Positions 45,079 to 54,174 of a DNA stretch of 64,000 nucleotides are shown here, in pieces. Below the pieces are notes generated by a model. That model was given only the letters and a program-made list of their open reading frames with translations, did no database searches and was not told where the DNA came from. Source of the stretch: Porphyromonas endodontalis ATCC 35406 (lineage in GTDB: Bacteria; Bacteroidota; Bacteroidia; Bacteroidales; Porphyromonadaceae). Within the stretch, counting starts at the first letter, position 1. Each line of letters starts with the position of its first letter. Both the position numbers and the translations under genes were made by a program. The stretch lies in NCBI RefSeq assembly GCF_000174815.1, contig NZ_ACNN01000005.1, positions 1 to 64,000 on the forward strand, written 5' to 3'.

Positions 45079-45834
45079 ATGGCTGCACCAACAAAAAAGA
45101 TCTTGATTTCGCAACCTATGCCCGTCTCTGGGCACTCTCCTTATTTTTCAATCGCAGAGAAGTACGGCTACGAAGTAGAGTTTCGTCAGCTCATCAAGGT
45201 AGTACCCGTGGAGGCGGCAGAGTTTCGTCGTCAGCGCGTGGATATTTTGGGGCATAGTGCGATTATCTTTACTTCGAAGAGCGCAATAGATAATTTTTTT
45301 GCACTGACTAAGGAACTTCGGCTCACCATACCCGAGGGAATGAAATACTTTTGCCAGAGTGAGGCTGTAGCCCTCTACCTCCAAAAGTATATTGTGTATC
45401 GTAAACGCAAAGTATTCTATGCTCCCAATAGCTTCTCCCTAGCCGATATGCTCACGGTGATAGGGAAGCATGCCAAAGAGACATACTTTGTGCCGGTGGC
45501 AGAGGATCATGGTCAGGAGCTTTTTGATAAGCTTACCGAGAAGAAAATAACCTTCCATAGTGCAGTAATGTATCGTACGGTCACTCGAGACTTCGAGGAA
45601 CCTCTCCCCATAGATCACGATATTATTCTCTTTTTCAGCCCTTACGGGATTCGCTCTGTGAAGGAGCTTTATCCCGATTTTGAGCAGGGAGACAGGGTGG
45701 TTGGCTCTTTTGGGAGTCTCACTACAGAGTCTCTAAAGGAGCGTGGAATACGCGTTGATTTTACCGCTCCCACCCCCGAATGCCCCAGTATGGTCGTTGC
45801 TCTAGAGAAGTATCTCAGCGAGCATGCCGAGTAA
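45079..45834 (+). CDS. hemD: Uroporphyrinogen-III synthase family protein
   Basis: 251 aa from ATG 45079; the longer frame to 44884 runs through the DUF4271 gene and is not used. The HEM4 fold is visible: KILISQPMPVSGHSPYFSIAEKYGYEVEFR, IIFTSKSAIDNFFAL, YFCQSEAVALYLQKY, YFVPVAEDHGQELFDKLTE and IDHDIILFFSPYGIRSVKELYP. It cyclises hydroxymethylbilane in heme synthesis. In Porphyromonas the heme pathway is incomplete, so a remaining HemD-like protein may be moonlighting. It overlaps rnpA by 11 bp. Confidence 0.8.
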   Translation: MAAPTKKILISQPMPVSGHSPYFSIAEKYGYEVEFRQLIKVVPVEAAEFRRQRVDILGHSAIIFTSKSAIDNFFALTKELRLTIPEGMKYFCQSEAVALYLQKYIVYRKRKVFYAPNSFSLADMLTVIGKHAKETYFVPVAEDHGQELFDKLTEKKITFHSAVMYRTVTRDFEEPLPIDHDIILFFSPYGIRSVKELYPDFEQGDRVVGSFGSLTTESLKERGIRVDFTAPTPECPSMVVALEKYLSEHAE

Positions 45835-46234
45835 GGCGTCGGGCTTGACCAAACCCGAACGGCTCTATCTTCGCGACGATATTCGTTGTCTTTTTGAGAA
45901 AAGTTCGGGATCCTTTATCGCTTATCCGCTACGCGTTGTATATCGTATTGCGCCCAAGAGCGAGGGGAAGGAGCCGGCTCTTTCTGTCTTGATAAGTGTT
46001 GCCAAGAAGCGTTTTAAGCATGCCGTCGATCGTAATAGGGTAAAGCGGCTTATCCGAGAGGCTTATCGCGTACAGAAATCTCCACTCTATAATGAGGTCG
46101 AAGCCAAGGGGCTTACCATACATTTTGCTTTGCTAATGCTGGATAAAGAACTCCCTTCGTTCTCCCAAGTGACGGCTGCTGTGCAGAAGACATTGCGTCG
46201 CTTAGAGAGAGAGGTGGCACGTTATGAGCAGTAA
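45824..46234 (+). CDS. rnpA: Ribonuclease P protein component
   Basis: 136 aa, basic. The RNase P signature is [19 protein letters not shown], preceded by [11 protein letters not shown]. It helps the RNA subunit cleave tRNA precursors. It starts inside the end of hemD and its stop overlaps the yidD start (11 bp), so the three are tightly coupled. rpmH, its usual neighbour, is not adjacent. Confidence 0.94.
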   Translation: MPSKASGLTKPERLYLRDDIRCLFEKSSGSFIAYPLRVVYRIAPKSEGKEPALSVLISVAKKRFKHAVDRNRVKRLIREAYRVQKSPLYNEVEAKGLTIHFALLMLDKELPSFSQVTAAVQKTLRRLEREVARYEQ

Positions 46235-46475
46235 AAACAGATTCCGAAAAGGGGTGCGTCGTTGGCTCGTAGTCCTTCTTTCTGCACCCATTCACTTCTA
46301 TAGAGGGGCTATCTCTCCCTTGTTCCCTCCCTCCTGCCGATTTACTCCCACTTGCTCGCAGTATGCCCTGGAGGCACTTCGTAAGCATGGCCCTATTAAG
46401 GGCGCGTGGTTGGCAATTTGGCGTATCTTGAGGTGCAATCCGTGGGGCGGAAGTGGGTATGATCCGGTACCTTAA
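46224..46475 (+). CDS. yidD: Membrane protein insertion efficiency factor YidD
   Basis: 83 aa. It has the entire short family signature: [48 protein letters not shown] and GGSGYDPVP. The three Cys (SCRF, TCSQ, RCNP) are the conserved ones. It is thought to assist YidC-dependent insertion at the membrane. Start ATG 46224 overlaps the end of rnpA. Confidence 0.95.
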   Translation: MSSKNRFRKGVRRWLVVLLSAPIHFYRGAISPLFPPSCRFTPTCSQYALEALRKHGPIKGAWLAIWRILRCNPWGGSGYDPVP

Positions 46476-46493
46476 AGGGGATTCTCTACTACT

Positions 46494-47192
46494 ATGGAAC
46501 ATTCTTCAGGCTTAATACAATCAACTCCTCCGATGGATTTCTGGGATTTTCACTCCCACCAAAGGGGGAGTTTTTCGCTTTGTAGCTGTGATCTTTTGCG
46601 AGAAGAAGTGCCTCCTATTGCCGATTGTCCCTACCTCTCTGTGGGACTACACCCTTGGTCCTTGCCTAAGGAAGTTTCTTCTCCCCCTGTGGAAGTGGCG
46701 CTGGGGCAGTTGAATAAGTTAGCCCAAGAGGGCAGAATTGTAGCCGTGGGAGAGGCTGGATGGGATGCCCTCTCGTCAGCCGCGATGGATTACCAGCAGC
46801 AGCTCGTAGAGGCTCAGTGGCAGATTGCCGAAGAGAATAGGCTACCCATGATTTTGCACGTGGTTAAGCGGTGGCAAGAACTCGAGTATTTTATCCACCG
46901 ATCGCGCCCTACAGTTCCTCTAATTGTACATGGATTCCGAGGAAAAGCTCCCCTAGCGCAAAGATTACTTCACCTAGGTGTCTGGCTCTCTTTGGGCCGC
47001 TACTACAATAGAGAATCCCTATGCGAGGCCTGGAAGGCGGGGCGATTGCTTCTCGAGACCGACGATTCTTCTCTCCCCATTGCATCTATTTATCAAGCTG
47101 TTGCAGAGGATTTGGAGATCGACCTCAGTTTGCTACGCGATAGACTTACGGGTATTGCCCATCAGCTTTTTAGAGTCGAAAAACTTTCCTAA
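46494..47192 (+). CDS. TatD family hydrolase
   Basis: 232 aa, shorter than E. coli TatD (260 aa). The metal ligands are in FWDFHSHQRG (HxH), VAVGEAGWD (Glu), MILHVVKR (His), LIVHGFRG (His) and LLETDDSS (Asp), so the full set is present. Family members are metal-dependent nucleases or D-aminoacyl-tRNA deacylases. It is 18 bp after yidD and ends the hemD-rnpA-yidD operon. Confidence 0.85.
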   Translation: MEHSSGLIQSTPPMDFWDFHSHQRGSFSLCSCDLLREEVPPIADCPYLSVGLHPWSLPKEVSSPPVEVALGQLNKLAQEGRIVAVGEAGWDALSSAAMDYQQQLVEAQWQIAEENRLPMILHVVKRWQELEYFIHRSRPTVPLIVHGFRGKAPLAQRLLHLGVWLSLGRYYNRESLCEAWKAGRLLLETDDSSLPIASIYQAVAEDLEIDLSLLRDRLTGIAHQLFRVEKLS

Positions 47193-47293
47193 ATACGTGT
47201 CTTCGGGGCAGATTTAGAGTGCCTTGCAGAGTTTTGGTGGAGAATGTCCTAATAAATCTTCGTGCAAGCGGACTTGAGTTGTGCAATAAGGGT

Positions 47294-47301
47294 TATCTTT
47301 G
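47294..47301 (+). promoter_or_regulatory. -7 element upstream of the manC-like gene
   Basis: TATCTTTG, with a TTG 17 bp upstream (47274-47276); a near match to the phylum consensus with a short spacer. Confidence 0.5.
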
Positions 47302-47330
47302 TGCTACATAAATAGACGAAGTAAGTTGCG

Positions 47331-48425
47331 ATGAACAGCAAATTCTATTGCGTTATTATGGGTGGCGGTGTAGGGAGCCGCTTTTGGCCCGTTAGCCGTG
47401 AAAACAAACCAAAGCAATTCCTTGATTTTTTTGGGACAGGCGAGTCTCTTTTGCAGCAGACCTTCCGACGAATGAGTCAATTCGTCCCAAAAGAGAATAT
47501 CCTAATAGTCACAAACGAAGTATATGTAGAGGAGACGCTTAGGCAGTTGCCGGAGCTTCTCCCCGATCAGATCTTGGCAGAACCCATACGGCGTAATACG
47601 GCACCTTGTATTGCCTACGCCGCCTATCACATCCGCTCGAAATGCCCGGATGCTTCTATTTTTGTCACCCCCTCTGACCATATAATACTCCAAGAAGCTC
47701 AATTTGCGGAGTTCGCAACAAAGGCCTTAGAGTACGTAGCCGACCATGATAGTTTGGTGACGTTGGGCATTATGGCGTCCCGTCCCGAAACCGGATATGG
47801 CTACATCCAGATGGATCCAGAGAAGAGCCACGACTTAAGTGGAGGCTTCTTGCGTGTGAAGGTCTTTACCGAAAAGCCCGATCGTGAGATGGCAGAACTC
47901 TTTGTCAAGAGTGGAGATTTCTTGTGGAATAGTGGTATGTTCGCTTGGAATGTATCGGCTATCCTCGCGGCAATTGAGGAGCACGCCGGCGAAGTGGCAG
48001 AGGTGCTAGGTGCCGGGGCAGAGGTCTATGGTACGAGTGGAGAGTCCGCTTTTATCCGAGAGGCATTCCCTTGTTGCCCTAGTATCTCAATAGACTATGC
48101 CGTAATGGAAAAGGCGCAAAATGTACTCGTTTTGCCTAGTGACTTTGGATGGGCCGACTTAGGGACTTGGGGTGCCGTTTATGAGCATGCCGAGAAGGAT
48201 GAAGCCGGCAATGCCGCCTTGGGTACTCGCTGCATATTCCAAGAGGCTTCGGGTAATGTGGTTAGCCTCTCCGACCCTTCTCGCATCGTGGTGATGCGGA
48301 GTGTCTCAGATTGCATTGTGGCAGAGCATGACAATGTCCTCCTCATATGCAAGCGAAGCGAAGAGCAACGTGTAAAGGGCATGATGGCTGAGGCCGAATT
48401 GCAATTTGGCAAAGAATACATCTAA
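47331..48425 (+). CDS. manC: Mannose-1-phosphate guanylyltransferase (no isomerase domain)
   Basis: 364 aa nucleotidyltransferase. Its motifs are MGGGVGSRFWPVSRENKPKQF, ILAEPIRRNTAPCIAYAA, TPSDHII, TGYGYIQM, VKVFTEKPD, LWNSGMFAW and DLGTWGAVY. The length equals the single-domain ManC without the phosphomannose isomerase half. It makes GDP-mannose, the precursor of GDP-fucose and capsule or LPS mannose. It has its own probable promoter and is followed 27 bp later by the DUF2851 gene. It probably feeds the polysaccharide pathway whose exporter is about 10 kb upstream. Confidence 0.93.
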   Translation: MNSKFYCVIMGGGVGSRFWPVSRENKPKQFLDFFGTGESLLQQTFRRMSQFVPKENILIVTNEVYVEETLRQLPELLPDQILAEPIRRNTAPCIAYAAYHIRSKCPDASIFVTPSDHIILQEAQFAEFATKALEYVADHDSLVTLGIMASRPETGYGYIQMDPEKSHDLSGGFLRVKVFTEKPDREMAELFVKSGDFLWNSGMFAWNVSAILAAIEEHAGEVAEVLGAGAEVYGTSGESAFIREAFPCCPSISIDYAVMEKAQNVLVLPSDFGWADLGTWGAVYEHAEKDEAGNAALGTRCIFQEASGNVVSLSDPSRIVVMRSVSDCIVAEHDNVLLICKRSEEQRVKGMMAEAELQFGKEYI

Positions 48426-48451
48426 ATCTTTCCCTCTTTTTCTTACCGAAT

Positions 48452-49780
48452 ATGGCGGGTGGTAAAGGCGATGGTGGCGAAGTTGTACTACAAACTGCTT
48501 GGCTAAGGCGTTTTTACCACTCGTTGCATTTTTATCATATAGAGCCGAGCGAGGCTGATTCTTCTAGTGCCATAGAGGTACTTTACCCCGGGGAGATCAA
48601 TTTAGATGGTGGCCCCGATTTTTTCAATGCTAGGTTGCGTATAGGCTCCATTGTATGGGCGGGCAATGTAGAAGTGCACCGAAAGGCTTCGGAATGGCTC
48701 AAGCATAAACATCATTTAGACCCTGCTTACGATAGTACCATCCTGCACGTTGTTGTGGAGAATGACCTGCCTATTTACAGCCGATTGACGGGGGCTCCCC
48801 TATTTACGTGCGTGATGGATCTCCGCCCGATAGACCTGCAGCGTGCAGAGGACTATCTGCAACACCAAGGGGCTATACCCTGCAGTGAGCGAGAGTTAGA
48901 CCCTCTCCCCATCTCGTGGCACTCTTGGAGCCAATCTCTTTTTGCCAAGAGGATTATTGCAAAAGCCCAGCGATTTATTTCCCTCTACGAAACGTCTGGT
49001 AGCGATTTAGGCTCTGTGTTGCATCTTCTCTTGCTGCGTTACTTAGGGAGCCGCGTTAATAATGAGGCCTTTGAGCAGGTGGCTCGTTCTCTCCCTTTGA
49101 GGGTTATTCGAAAGCATACAGATCGGCTACCCATGTTGGAGGCTCTCTATTTGGGGCAGGCTGCCTTGCTAGAGGGGGCTCCCATGGATAGTTATCAGGA
49201 GGATCTCGCTGAGCGTTATCGCTTCCTTCACACTAAGTACCAATTAACCCCCATCCCCCGAGGGGAGGTGCGTTTGCTCCGTCTTCGTCCCTCCGCTTTC
49301 CCCCATAGGCGATTGGCTTATATGGCAGCACTTCGTCACCGCTACCCCCTATTAGAGAGCGAATTGATGAGGATTACTAATACCCACGAGTTGCAGCAAC
49401 TTTTGGATGTTCCCCCATCGGATTACTGGCAACTCCACTATACTTTTGGAGCCGAAGCGGAGAAAGCCCTCGCGTCTCTATCTACAAGTACGATAGACTC
49501 TCTCTTTCTCAATGTACTTATTCCCTTTCCTCTTCTTGATGCGTATGCCCATGGGGTAGAGCCCTCTGCCGAAGCCCTCGAAGAGGCTTGGGCGAGAGCT
49601 TCAAAACTAAAGCCCGAGAAAAATAGTATTACTAATAGATTTGCCGCTATCAAGTTGCCGCAGGAGCACGCTGCCCATAGCCAAGCTGCTTTGGAGTTGT
49701 GGGAGAGCCTCTGTTCGCATCGCTCCTGTTACCTCTGCCCCCTAGGGCGAAAGTTGTTCTCTCACTCCGCTACATTATGA
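48452..49780 (+). CDS. DUF2851 family protein
   Basis: 442 aa, no signal peptide or membrane helix. It matches a Bacteroidota-specific family (PF11013): EVLYPGEINLDGGPDFFNARLRIGSIVWAGNVEVHRKASEWLKHKHHLDPAYDSTILHVVVEND. The core (about 40-130) contains several conserved acidic and His residues (GGPDF, GNVEVH, HxxxxYD, LHVV) that resemble a metal-dependent nuclease-like site, an inference from the residues only. The stop overlaps the ribD start (ATGA). Confidence 0.85.
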   Translation: MAGGKGDGGEVVLQTAWLRRFYHSLHFYHIEPSEADSSSAIEVLYPGEINLDGGPDFFNARLRIGSIVWAGNVEVHRKASEWLKHKHHLDPAYDSTILHVVVENDLPIYSRLTGAPLFTCVMDLRPIDLQRAEDYLQHQGAIPCSERELDPLPISWHSWSQSLFAKRIIAKAQRFISLYETSGSDLGSVLHLLLLRYLGSRVNNEAFEQVARSLPLRVIRKHTDRLPMLEALYLGQAALLEGAPMDSYQEDLAERYRFLHTKYQLTPIPRGEVRLLRLRPSAFPHRRLAYMAALRHRYPLLESELMRITNTHELQQLLDVPPSDYWQLHYTFGAEAEKALASLSTSTIDSLFLNVLIPFPLLDAYAHGVEPSAEALEEAWARASKLKPEKNSITNRFAAIKLPQEHAAHSQAALELWESLCSHRSCYLCPLGRKLFSHSATL

Positions 49781-50805
49781 CCGCAAACGATACTCTTTAT
49801 ATGCAACGCTGCCTCGATTTGGCAGCTCTAGCTACGGGTTACACCTCTCCCAATCCGCTTGTGGGGGCTATTCTTGTGCATCAAGATAGGATTGTAGGGG
49901 AGGGCTATCACCACAGAGCCGGAGAGCCTCATGCTGAGGTAAATTGCTTTGCATCGGTACGCCCCGAAGATGAGAAGTGGATTGCCCAAAGCACCCTGTA
50001 TGTTAGTCTTGAGCCCTGCTCGCACTATGGGAAAACACCCCCTTGTGCCGAACTCGTCTTGCAGAAGAGGGTACCTCGCGTAGTGGTGGCTATGCAAGAT
50101 CCCTTCCCAGAGGTGGCAGGTCGGGGTATTGCGCTCCTTCGCAGCAAAGGTGTGGAGGTAGAAGTGGGTGTGCTGGAAGAGGAGGCTCGATGGCTCAATC
50201 GCTTTTTCCTCACAGCTGTAGAAAAAAATAGACCTTGGGTCACGCTCAAATGGGCGCAGAGCCGTGATGGCTTTATCGATAGGGTACGAGAGGATGCTTC
50301 CCAACGTCCCGAGGTTTTTAGTTCCCCCATCAGGCAGCGTTATGTCCACTATTTGCGCCATTGCCACGATGCTATTTTGGTGGGTCGGCGTACTATACAG
50401 CTAGACAATCCCTCCCTGACCAATCGTTTTTGGTGGGGTACCTCTCCCCAGCCCGTTGTACTAGATAGTGAGGGCGTGCTGTGCCATCAAGCCTATAAAG
50501 TCAATCAAAATAGTACCTCTAAACCCTGGTTTATTGTCTCTCCCTCAGCATTTCGCTCTCAGCCTCTGCCCGAGAATTGCATCGCCATAGAGCGCAGCGA
50601 GCATTTTATTGCAAGTCTGCTGGAGACACTCGCCTCTCGCAAGATCCAATCCCTTCTTGTGGAGGGGGGAGCTCAAACGCTACAAGCTTTCCTCGATAGT
50701 GGTCTCTACGATGCGGTGGATCGGGAGGTCAGCCCTCGTTTGCTGTATGAGGGCGTTGCGGCTCCCATTTTCTCGGGAGATACACGATGCTCTCTACTAG
50801 ACTAA
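49777..50805 (+). CDS. ribD: Bifunctional riboflavin biosynthesis deaminase/reductase
   Basis: 342 aa from ATG 49777, overlapping the preceding stop. The N-terminal deaminase has HAEVNCF and PCSHYGKTPPCAELV (zinc Cys/His set). The C-terminal reductase starts at WVTLKWAQSRDGFI and ends with LLVEGGAQTLQAFLD. It carries out steps two and three of riboflavin synthesis. It converges with the phosphopantetheinyl transferase gene (8 bp between stops). Confidence 0.94.
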   Translation: MTANDTLYMQRCLDLAALATGYTSPNPLVGAILVHQDRIVGEGYHHRAGEPHAEVNCFASVRPEDEKWIAQSTLYVSLEPCSHYGKTPPCAELVLQKRVPRVVVAMQDPFPEVAGRGIALLRSKGVEVEVGVLEEEARWLNRFFLTAVEKNRPWVTLKWAQSRDGFIDRVREDASQRPEVFSSPIRQRYVHYLRHCHDAILVGRRTIQLDNPSLTNRFWWGTSPQPVVLDSEGVLCHQAYKVNQNSTSKPWFIVSPSAFRSQPLPENCIAIERSEHFIASLLETLASRKIQSLLVEGGAQTLQAFLDSGLYDAVDREVSPRLLYEGVAAPIFSGDTRCSLLD

Positions 50806-50813
50806 ACCTCAAT

Positions 50814-51380
50814 TTACCCTCTGAATAGAGCGCAATAGGCGAGCAAATACTCTTGATGCCGGTAAAAGTGAAGGGGTATTTGGAGCGGCTCCTTGCCCGA
50901 GGGATGGTAAGAAATAACGGGGCGATGAGGATAATGAGAGAGGGTGTAGTGCCGGCGAAAGTCCGCAGAGGCGTTGGGGATGGCTTTGTAGACCGCCTCG
51001 CGAGCGCACCAAGCCGCTAGCGCATAGCGCGATTGCTCATTAGGGGGGAGTGTGGAGAGCAGAGAGAGTTCTTCTTGGGATAAGAAGCGAGCCGCAAGAC
51101 GAAGAGGACGCGAAAAATCGGTTTCTAGGTCAATGCCCACACGCCATTGGGGGGGAGCTGTAAGGAGAGCTAGGTAATCTCCCGAGTGACTAAGAGAGAG
51201 TTGAATACTATGCCCTTGGAGCAGTGGGGCACCGTCTGCCGAATGTGCGAGGCTGTTATGGGGGTAGAGTAGCTGGAGAAGACGTTGAGATGCTTGGCGT
51301 TGTTGCTCACGACTAAAGCGTGATGGCACGGAGGATAGCCCTAGAAGCCTACTAATATGTACAACGAGAGGTTGTATCAT
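50814..51380 (-). CDS. 4'-phosphopantetheinyl transferase family protein (Sfp-like)
   Basis: 188 aa. The family metal and CoA motifs are VGIDLETDFSRP and WCAREAVYKAI, with LSLSHSGDYLAL before them. It transfers the 4'-phosphopantetheine arm to a carrier protein. The target could be AcpP (acpP is in this window) or another carrier. It is the last gene of a minus-strand run ssb - gldE-like - this gene, overlapping gldE by 4 bp. Confidence 0.9.
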   Translation of the reverse strand: MIQPLVVHISRLLGLSSVPSRFSREQQRQASQRLLQLLYPHNSLAHSADGAPLLQGHSIQLSLSHSGDYLALLTAPPQWRVGIDLETDFSRPLRLAARFLSQEELSLLSTLPPNEQSRYALAAWCAREAVYKAIPNASADFRRHYTLSHYPHRPVISYHPSGKEPLQIPLHFYRHQEYLLAYCALFRG

Positions 51381-52684
51381 GAGGCGGAGGCGGTAGCGGG
51401 CGGAATCACACGCATTTGCATGATTCGATGCTTTTCTACTTTGGTGATTTCAAAGCGATAGCCCCGATAGGTAACAAAGGCTCCCACACGGGGCAACTCC
51501 TGTTTCAGCTCCAAAAAGACACCGCCTAGGGTATCAATCTCTTGGGTTAAGGGCTCGAAAAGAGAGTCTTCTAGGGATAGGTAGCGACAGAAGTCGTTAA
51601 TCTGAGTTTTCCCTTCAAATAAAAAGGAGCCATCGGCTAGGCGAGTGTAGGGTAGCTCGTCTTCGTCGTACTCGTCGGTGATTTCGCCTACAATTTCTTC
51701 CAAAATATCCTCAAGAGTAATTAATCCTGAGGTGCCTCCATATTCGTCTACGACAATGGAGATATGCCGATGCTCGGAGCGGAACTCCTCAAGCAGATCG
51801 TCTATCTTTTTATTTTCGGGTACAAAGTTGGCAGGGCGTATCAGGGTATGCCAATCGAAGTCGGATCCGGCGGTGGTGTAGGGTAGGCAGTCTTTGATGT
51901 AAAGGATCCCTTTGATCACATCTTGCGTTCCCAAGAAAACGGGGATTCGAGAGTAGCCGGCATCCAGTACAAAGCGTAGTGTGGTCGCAAAATCCCATTG
52001 GTAGTCAATCATTACCATGTCTACACGCGGCACCATAATCTCGTCCGCCGTCTTGTCGTGGAACTTAATAATCTCACCAATGAGTTTGCTTTGCGTCTCG
52101 TTTTTCCCCTCGGTAAGTTCTACGGCTCGTGAGAGATCGTCTACGGATAGCTCGTAGTGTTTTTTCCCTCTCCGCTCGAGTATAGAAGAGGTCTTCACAA
52201 GAGGTATGGTAAATGGGGAGAGAACCTTCACCAGGGGTTGCATGATGTGCGCCGAAAAACGGCTGAACGTGAGCGGATGCTGCTGGGCATATACCTTGGG
52301 AATAATCTCGCAGAAGAGCAGGAGTACAAAGGTGAGTACGATGGTCTGAAGTACAAAGCTAAGTACGCTGTTGATGCCAAAATCGAAGAGAAGGTGTACG
52401 AGGTAGTTCGACGAAAGCACAATGCCGATGTTGACAATATTATTGCCAATTAGGATGGTGGCAAGGAGTTTTTCGGAGTTCTCAAGTAGGGCGAGAAGTT
52501 TTTGGTCGTGGGGTGCTTTCGATTCGCGGATGAGGTGAATATCCTGTGGCGATAGCGAGAAAAACGAAACTTCGGAAGAAGACATGTACCCCGATAGGAC
52601 GATGAGGAGTAGGATAATCCCCAAGGTGATGGCGGCCTGCCAGCCAAAGGGATAAACGATAATACCGGAGAAAAGGCTATCCAT
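51377..52684 (-). CDS. GldE-like/CorC-type hemolysin-family membrane protein
   Basis: 435 aa. A CNNM-type membrane domain with four helices (about 15-200) is followed by two CBS repeats (IMVPRVDMVMIDY, RHISIVVDEYGGTSGLITLEDILEEIVGEI) and a CorC/HlyC C-terminal domain (DSLFEPLTQEIDTLGGVFLELKQELPRVGAFV). In Bacteroidota the gene near ssb and a phosphopantetheinyl transferase is called gldE, linked to gliding in motile species, but this organism need not be motile. It may act in Mg2+/divalent ion handling. Confidence 0.85.
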   Translation of the reverse strand: MDSLFSGIIVYPFGWQAAITLGIILLLIVLSGYMSSSEVSFFSLSPQDIHLIRESKAPHDQKLLALLENSEKLLATILIGNNIVNIGIVLSSNYLVHLLFDFGINSVLSFVLQTIVLTFVLLLFCEIIPKVYAQQHPLTFSRFSAHIMQPLVKVLSPFTIPLVKTSSILERRGKKHYELSVDDLSRAVELTEGKNETQSKLIGEIIKFHDKTADEIMVPRVDMVMIDYQWDFATTLRFVLDAGYSRIPVFLGTQDVIKGILYIKDCLPYTTAGSDFDWHTLIRPANFVPENKKIDDLLEEFRSEHRHISIVVDEYGGTSGLITLEDILEEIVGEITDEYDEDELPYTRLADGSFLFEGKTQINDFCRYLSLEDSLFEPLTQEIDTLGGVFLELKQELPRVGAFVTYRGYRFEITKVEKHRIMQMRVIPPATASAS

Positions 52685-52706
52685 CTTGAGCTAGAGAATA
52701 AAGGGG

Positions 52707-53069
52707 CTACTTGGGGGCTTGCGAATATTCGCGCGGAGGATTCCCCACAAAGTGGAGACGCTCCGCTACAATCTCTGTGATGGAGTGCATAGTACCCTGC
52801 TTATCGGTATAGTTGCGGTAACTGATCCTACCCTCCACGGCAAGGAGAGAGCCTTTGCGTACCCATTGCTCTGCAAAGGCGGCTTGCTCCCCAAAGGCTA
52901 CAATGCGATGCCACTCGGTTTGCTCCTCGCGTGCGCCTCCGGTGGCTGTTTTTCCTACGGTGTGTGTGGTGGCTAAGGAGAAGTTGGCTACGGAGAAACG
53001 CTCTTTGAGGTAGCGAATCTCGGGGTCTTTACCTACATAACCAACGAGTATTACTTTGTTTATCGACAT
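52707..53069 (-). CDS. ssb: Single-stranded DNA-binding protein
   Basis: 120 aa with one OB fold: KVILVGYVGKDPEIRYL, FSLATTHTV, EWHRIVAFGEQAAFAEQWVRKGSLLAVEGRISYRNY. It ends REYSQAPK and has no acidic DDDIPF-like tip, which most replication SSBs use to recruit partners. It may therefore be a second SSB or a Bacteroidota form with a different partner system. It starts the minus-strand run followed by gldE-like after 22 bp. Confidence 0.92.
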   Translation of the reverse strand: MSINKVILVGYVGKDPEIRYLKERFSVANFSLATTHTVGKTATGGAREEQTEWHRIVAFGEQAAFAEQWVRKGSLLAVEGRISYRNYTDKQGTMHSITEIVAERLHFVGNPPREYSQAPK

Positions 53070-53224
53070 TGTCTATATCGGAGTTTCTAGGTAACAAAGG
53101 TAGCAGTTTATCCTGACCTTTGCCCTCTTTTTGTGGCTTTTCTCTCCCTTTTGTATTGCATTTGCCCTTTCTAGAGGGTGGGGGAGAAGGCAAAAATAGA
53201 GGGAATCGCCCCCCACAAAATAGC

Positions 53225-53265
53225 AATCCCCTTGAGAGCCCGTCTGCCGAACTCTCAAGGGGATT
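53225..53265 (-). terminator. Terminator after the beta-barrel gene (minus strand)
   Basis: Perfect 14-bp stem AATCCCCTTGAGAG (53225-53238) with CTCTCAAGGGGATT (53252-53265), then TTTTG on the minus strand. Between it and ssb (53100-53170) are TGCCC clusters at 53121 and 53163, two periods apart, a possible weak seventh array. Confidence 0.8.
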
Positions 53266-53296
53266 ACGTGTATGTTTTTCTATTTCAGTCTCAGAG

Positions 53297-54007
53297 TCAG
53301 AACCAGTAAGCAGCTCCGATCTTAAAGAAATTGAGCTTGATGGGAGGTTGAGAGTCATTAACAATACCATGAACCCACGTAGGATTTAGATCTCTCATGT
53401 AGGAGGCCGATAGCTCTAATTGCTTCCAAACTCGATAATCTACAGCAGCAATAATCCCAACACGAGATCTGTTTTCTGCAATTGTGAGTCTATTGCTTTT
53501 CCCAGGAACCGGTATAACTACTGTTCTGTAAGCATCAAAAGCCTCAAATACCATATTTTCAATAGGAGTTTCTATGTAGTGTATGCTCCCATTCAATCCA
53601 TGTGTCCAATACCCTCCAGCACGTACCGAAAGATTACCATCGAGGAACGAGTTGAAGCGAACCCCGAGGGTAAGAGGTACATTAAGTACATGGTCTTGCC
53701 ATCTGAATCGGAATGGGCTTTTGCCAGCTAAATCCGGGTTTTGAAAAAGATTTCGTTCAATTGAAGAGGCATAGTAGTTGCTGTACTGAGCATCGAGACG
53801 GACTTGTAGACTTACACTAGGAGAATCTTGGAAAAAAGTGTACCGCACAGAGGCTCCGATGCCAAAGGTTCGCCCCATTTTAGAGAAACCGGGACCCGAA
53901 ACCCCTCCAAAGTCTACAATGGGGGCTACTTCAATTTGAGCAAGCATTTTTGTTGGTGCCACTGCAAGCAAAAGCAACCCTACAATAGAAATAATTTTCT
54001 TCTTCAT
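53297..54007 (-). CDS. Outer membrane beta-barrel protein, small (PorT-like family)
   Basis: 236 aa from ATG 54007; the frame is open to 54316, but the signal peptide MKKKIISIVGLLLLAVAPTKMLAQ starts here and the promoter at 54091-54121 lies inside the longer frame. The mature protein has about eight amphipathic strands (VRYTFFQDSPSVSLQVRLDAQYSNYY, LGVRFNSFLDGNLSVRAGGYW) and ends in a terminal Phe (KIGAAYWF), typical of OmpA-sized barrels. It shares an AT-rich composition and minus strand with the lipoprotein gene upstream. Function unknown. Confidence 0.82.
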   Translation of the reverse strand: MKKKIISIVGLLLLAVAPTKMLAQIEVAPIVDFGGVSGPGFSKMGRTFGIGASVRYTFFQDSPSVSLQVRLDAQYSNYYASSIERNLFQNPDLAGKSPFRFRWQDHVLNVPLTLGVRFNSFLDGNLSVRAGGYWTHGLNGSIHYIETPIENMVFEAFDAYRTVVIPVPGKSNRLTIAENRSRVGIIAAVDYRVWKQLELSASYMRDLNPTWVHGIVNDSQPPIKLNFFKIGAAYWF

Positions 54008-54090
54008 CACTATAATATCTTTGTTTACTTGTTGTGATTTACGACATCGTTTTATGGAGAACCAATAATTCGTATCGTAAATTCTAAGTG

Positions 54091-54121
54091 CAAATATAGT
54101 GGTATTTTTTTTTAGTTGCAA
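54091..54121 (-). promoter_or_regulatory. Promoter of the beta-barrel gene
   Basis: Minus strand TTG (54119-54121), 20 bp, TATATTTG (54091-54098); leader about 77 nt. Confidence 0.8.
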
Positions 54122-54174
54122 TTCTTTATGGATTCGTGGTGTAGTCGTGTAGAATAGCACCCTGGGTGGGGCGG

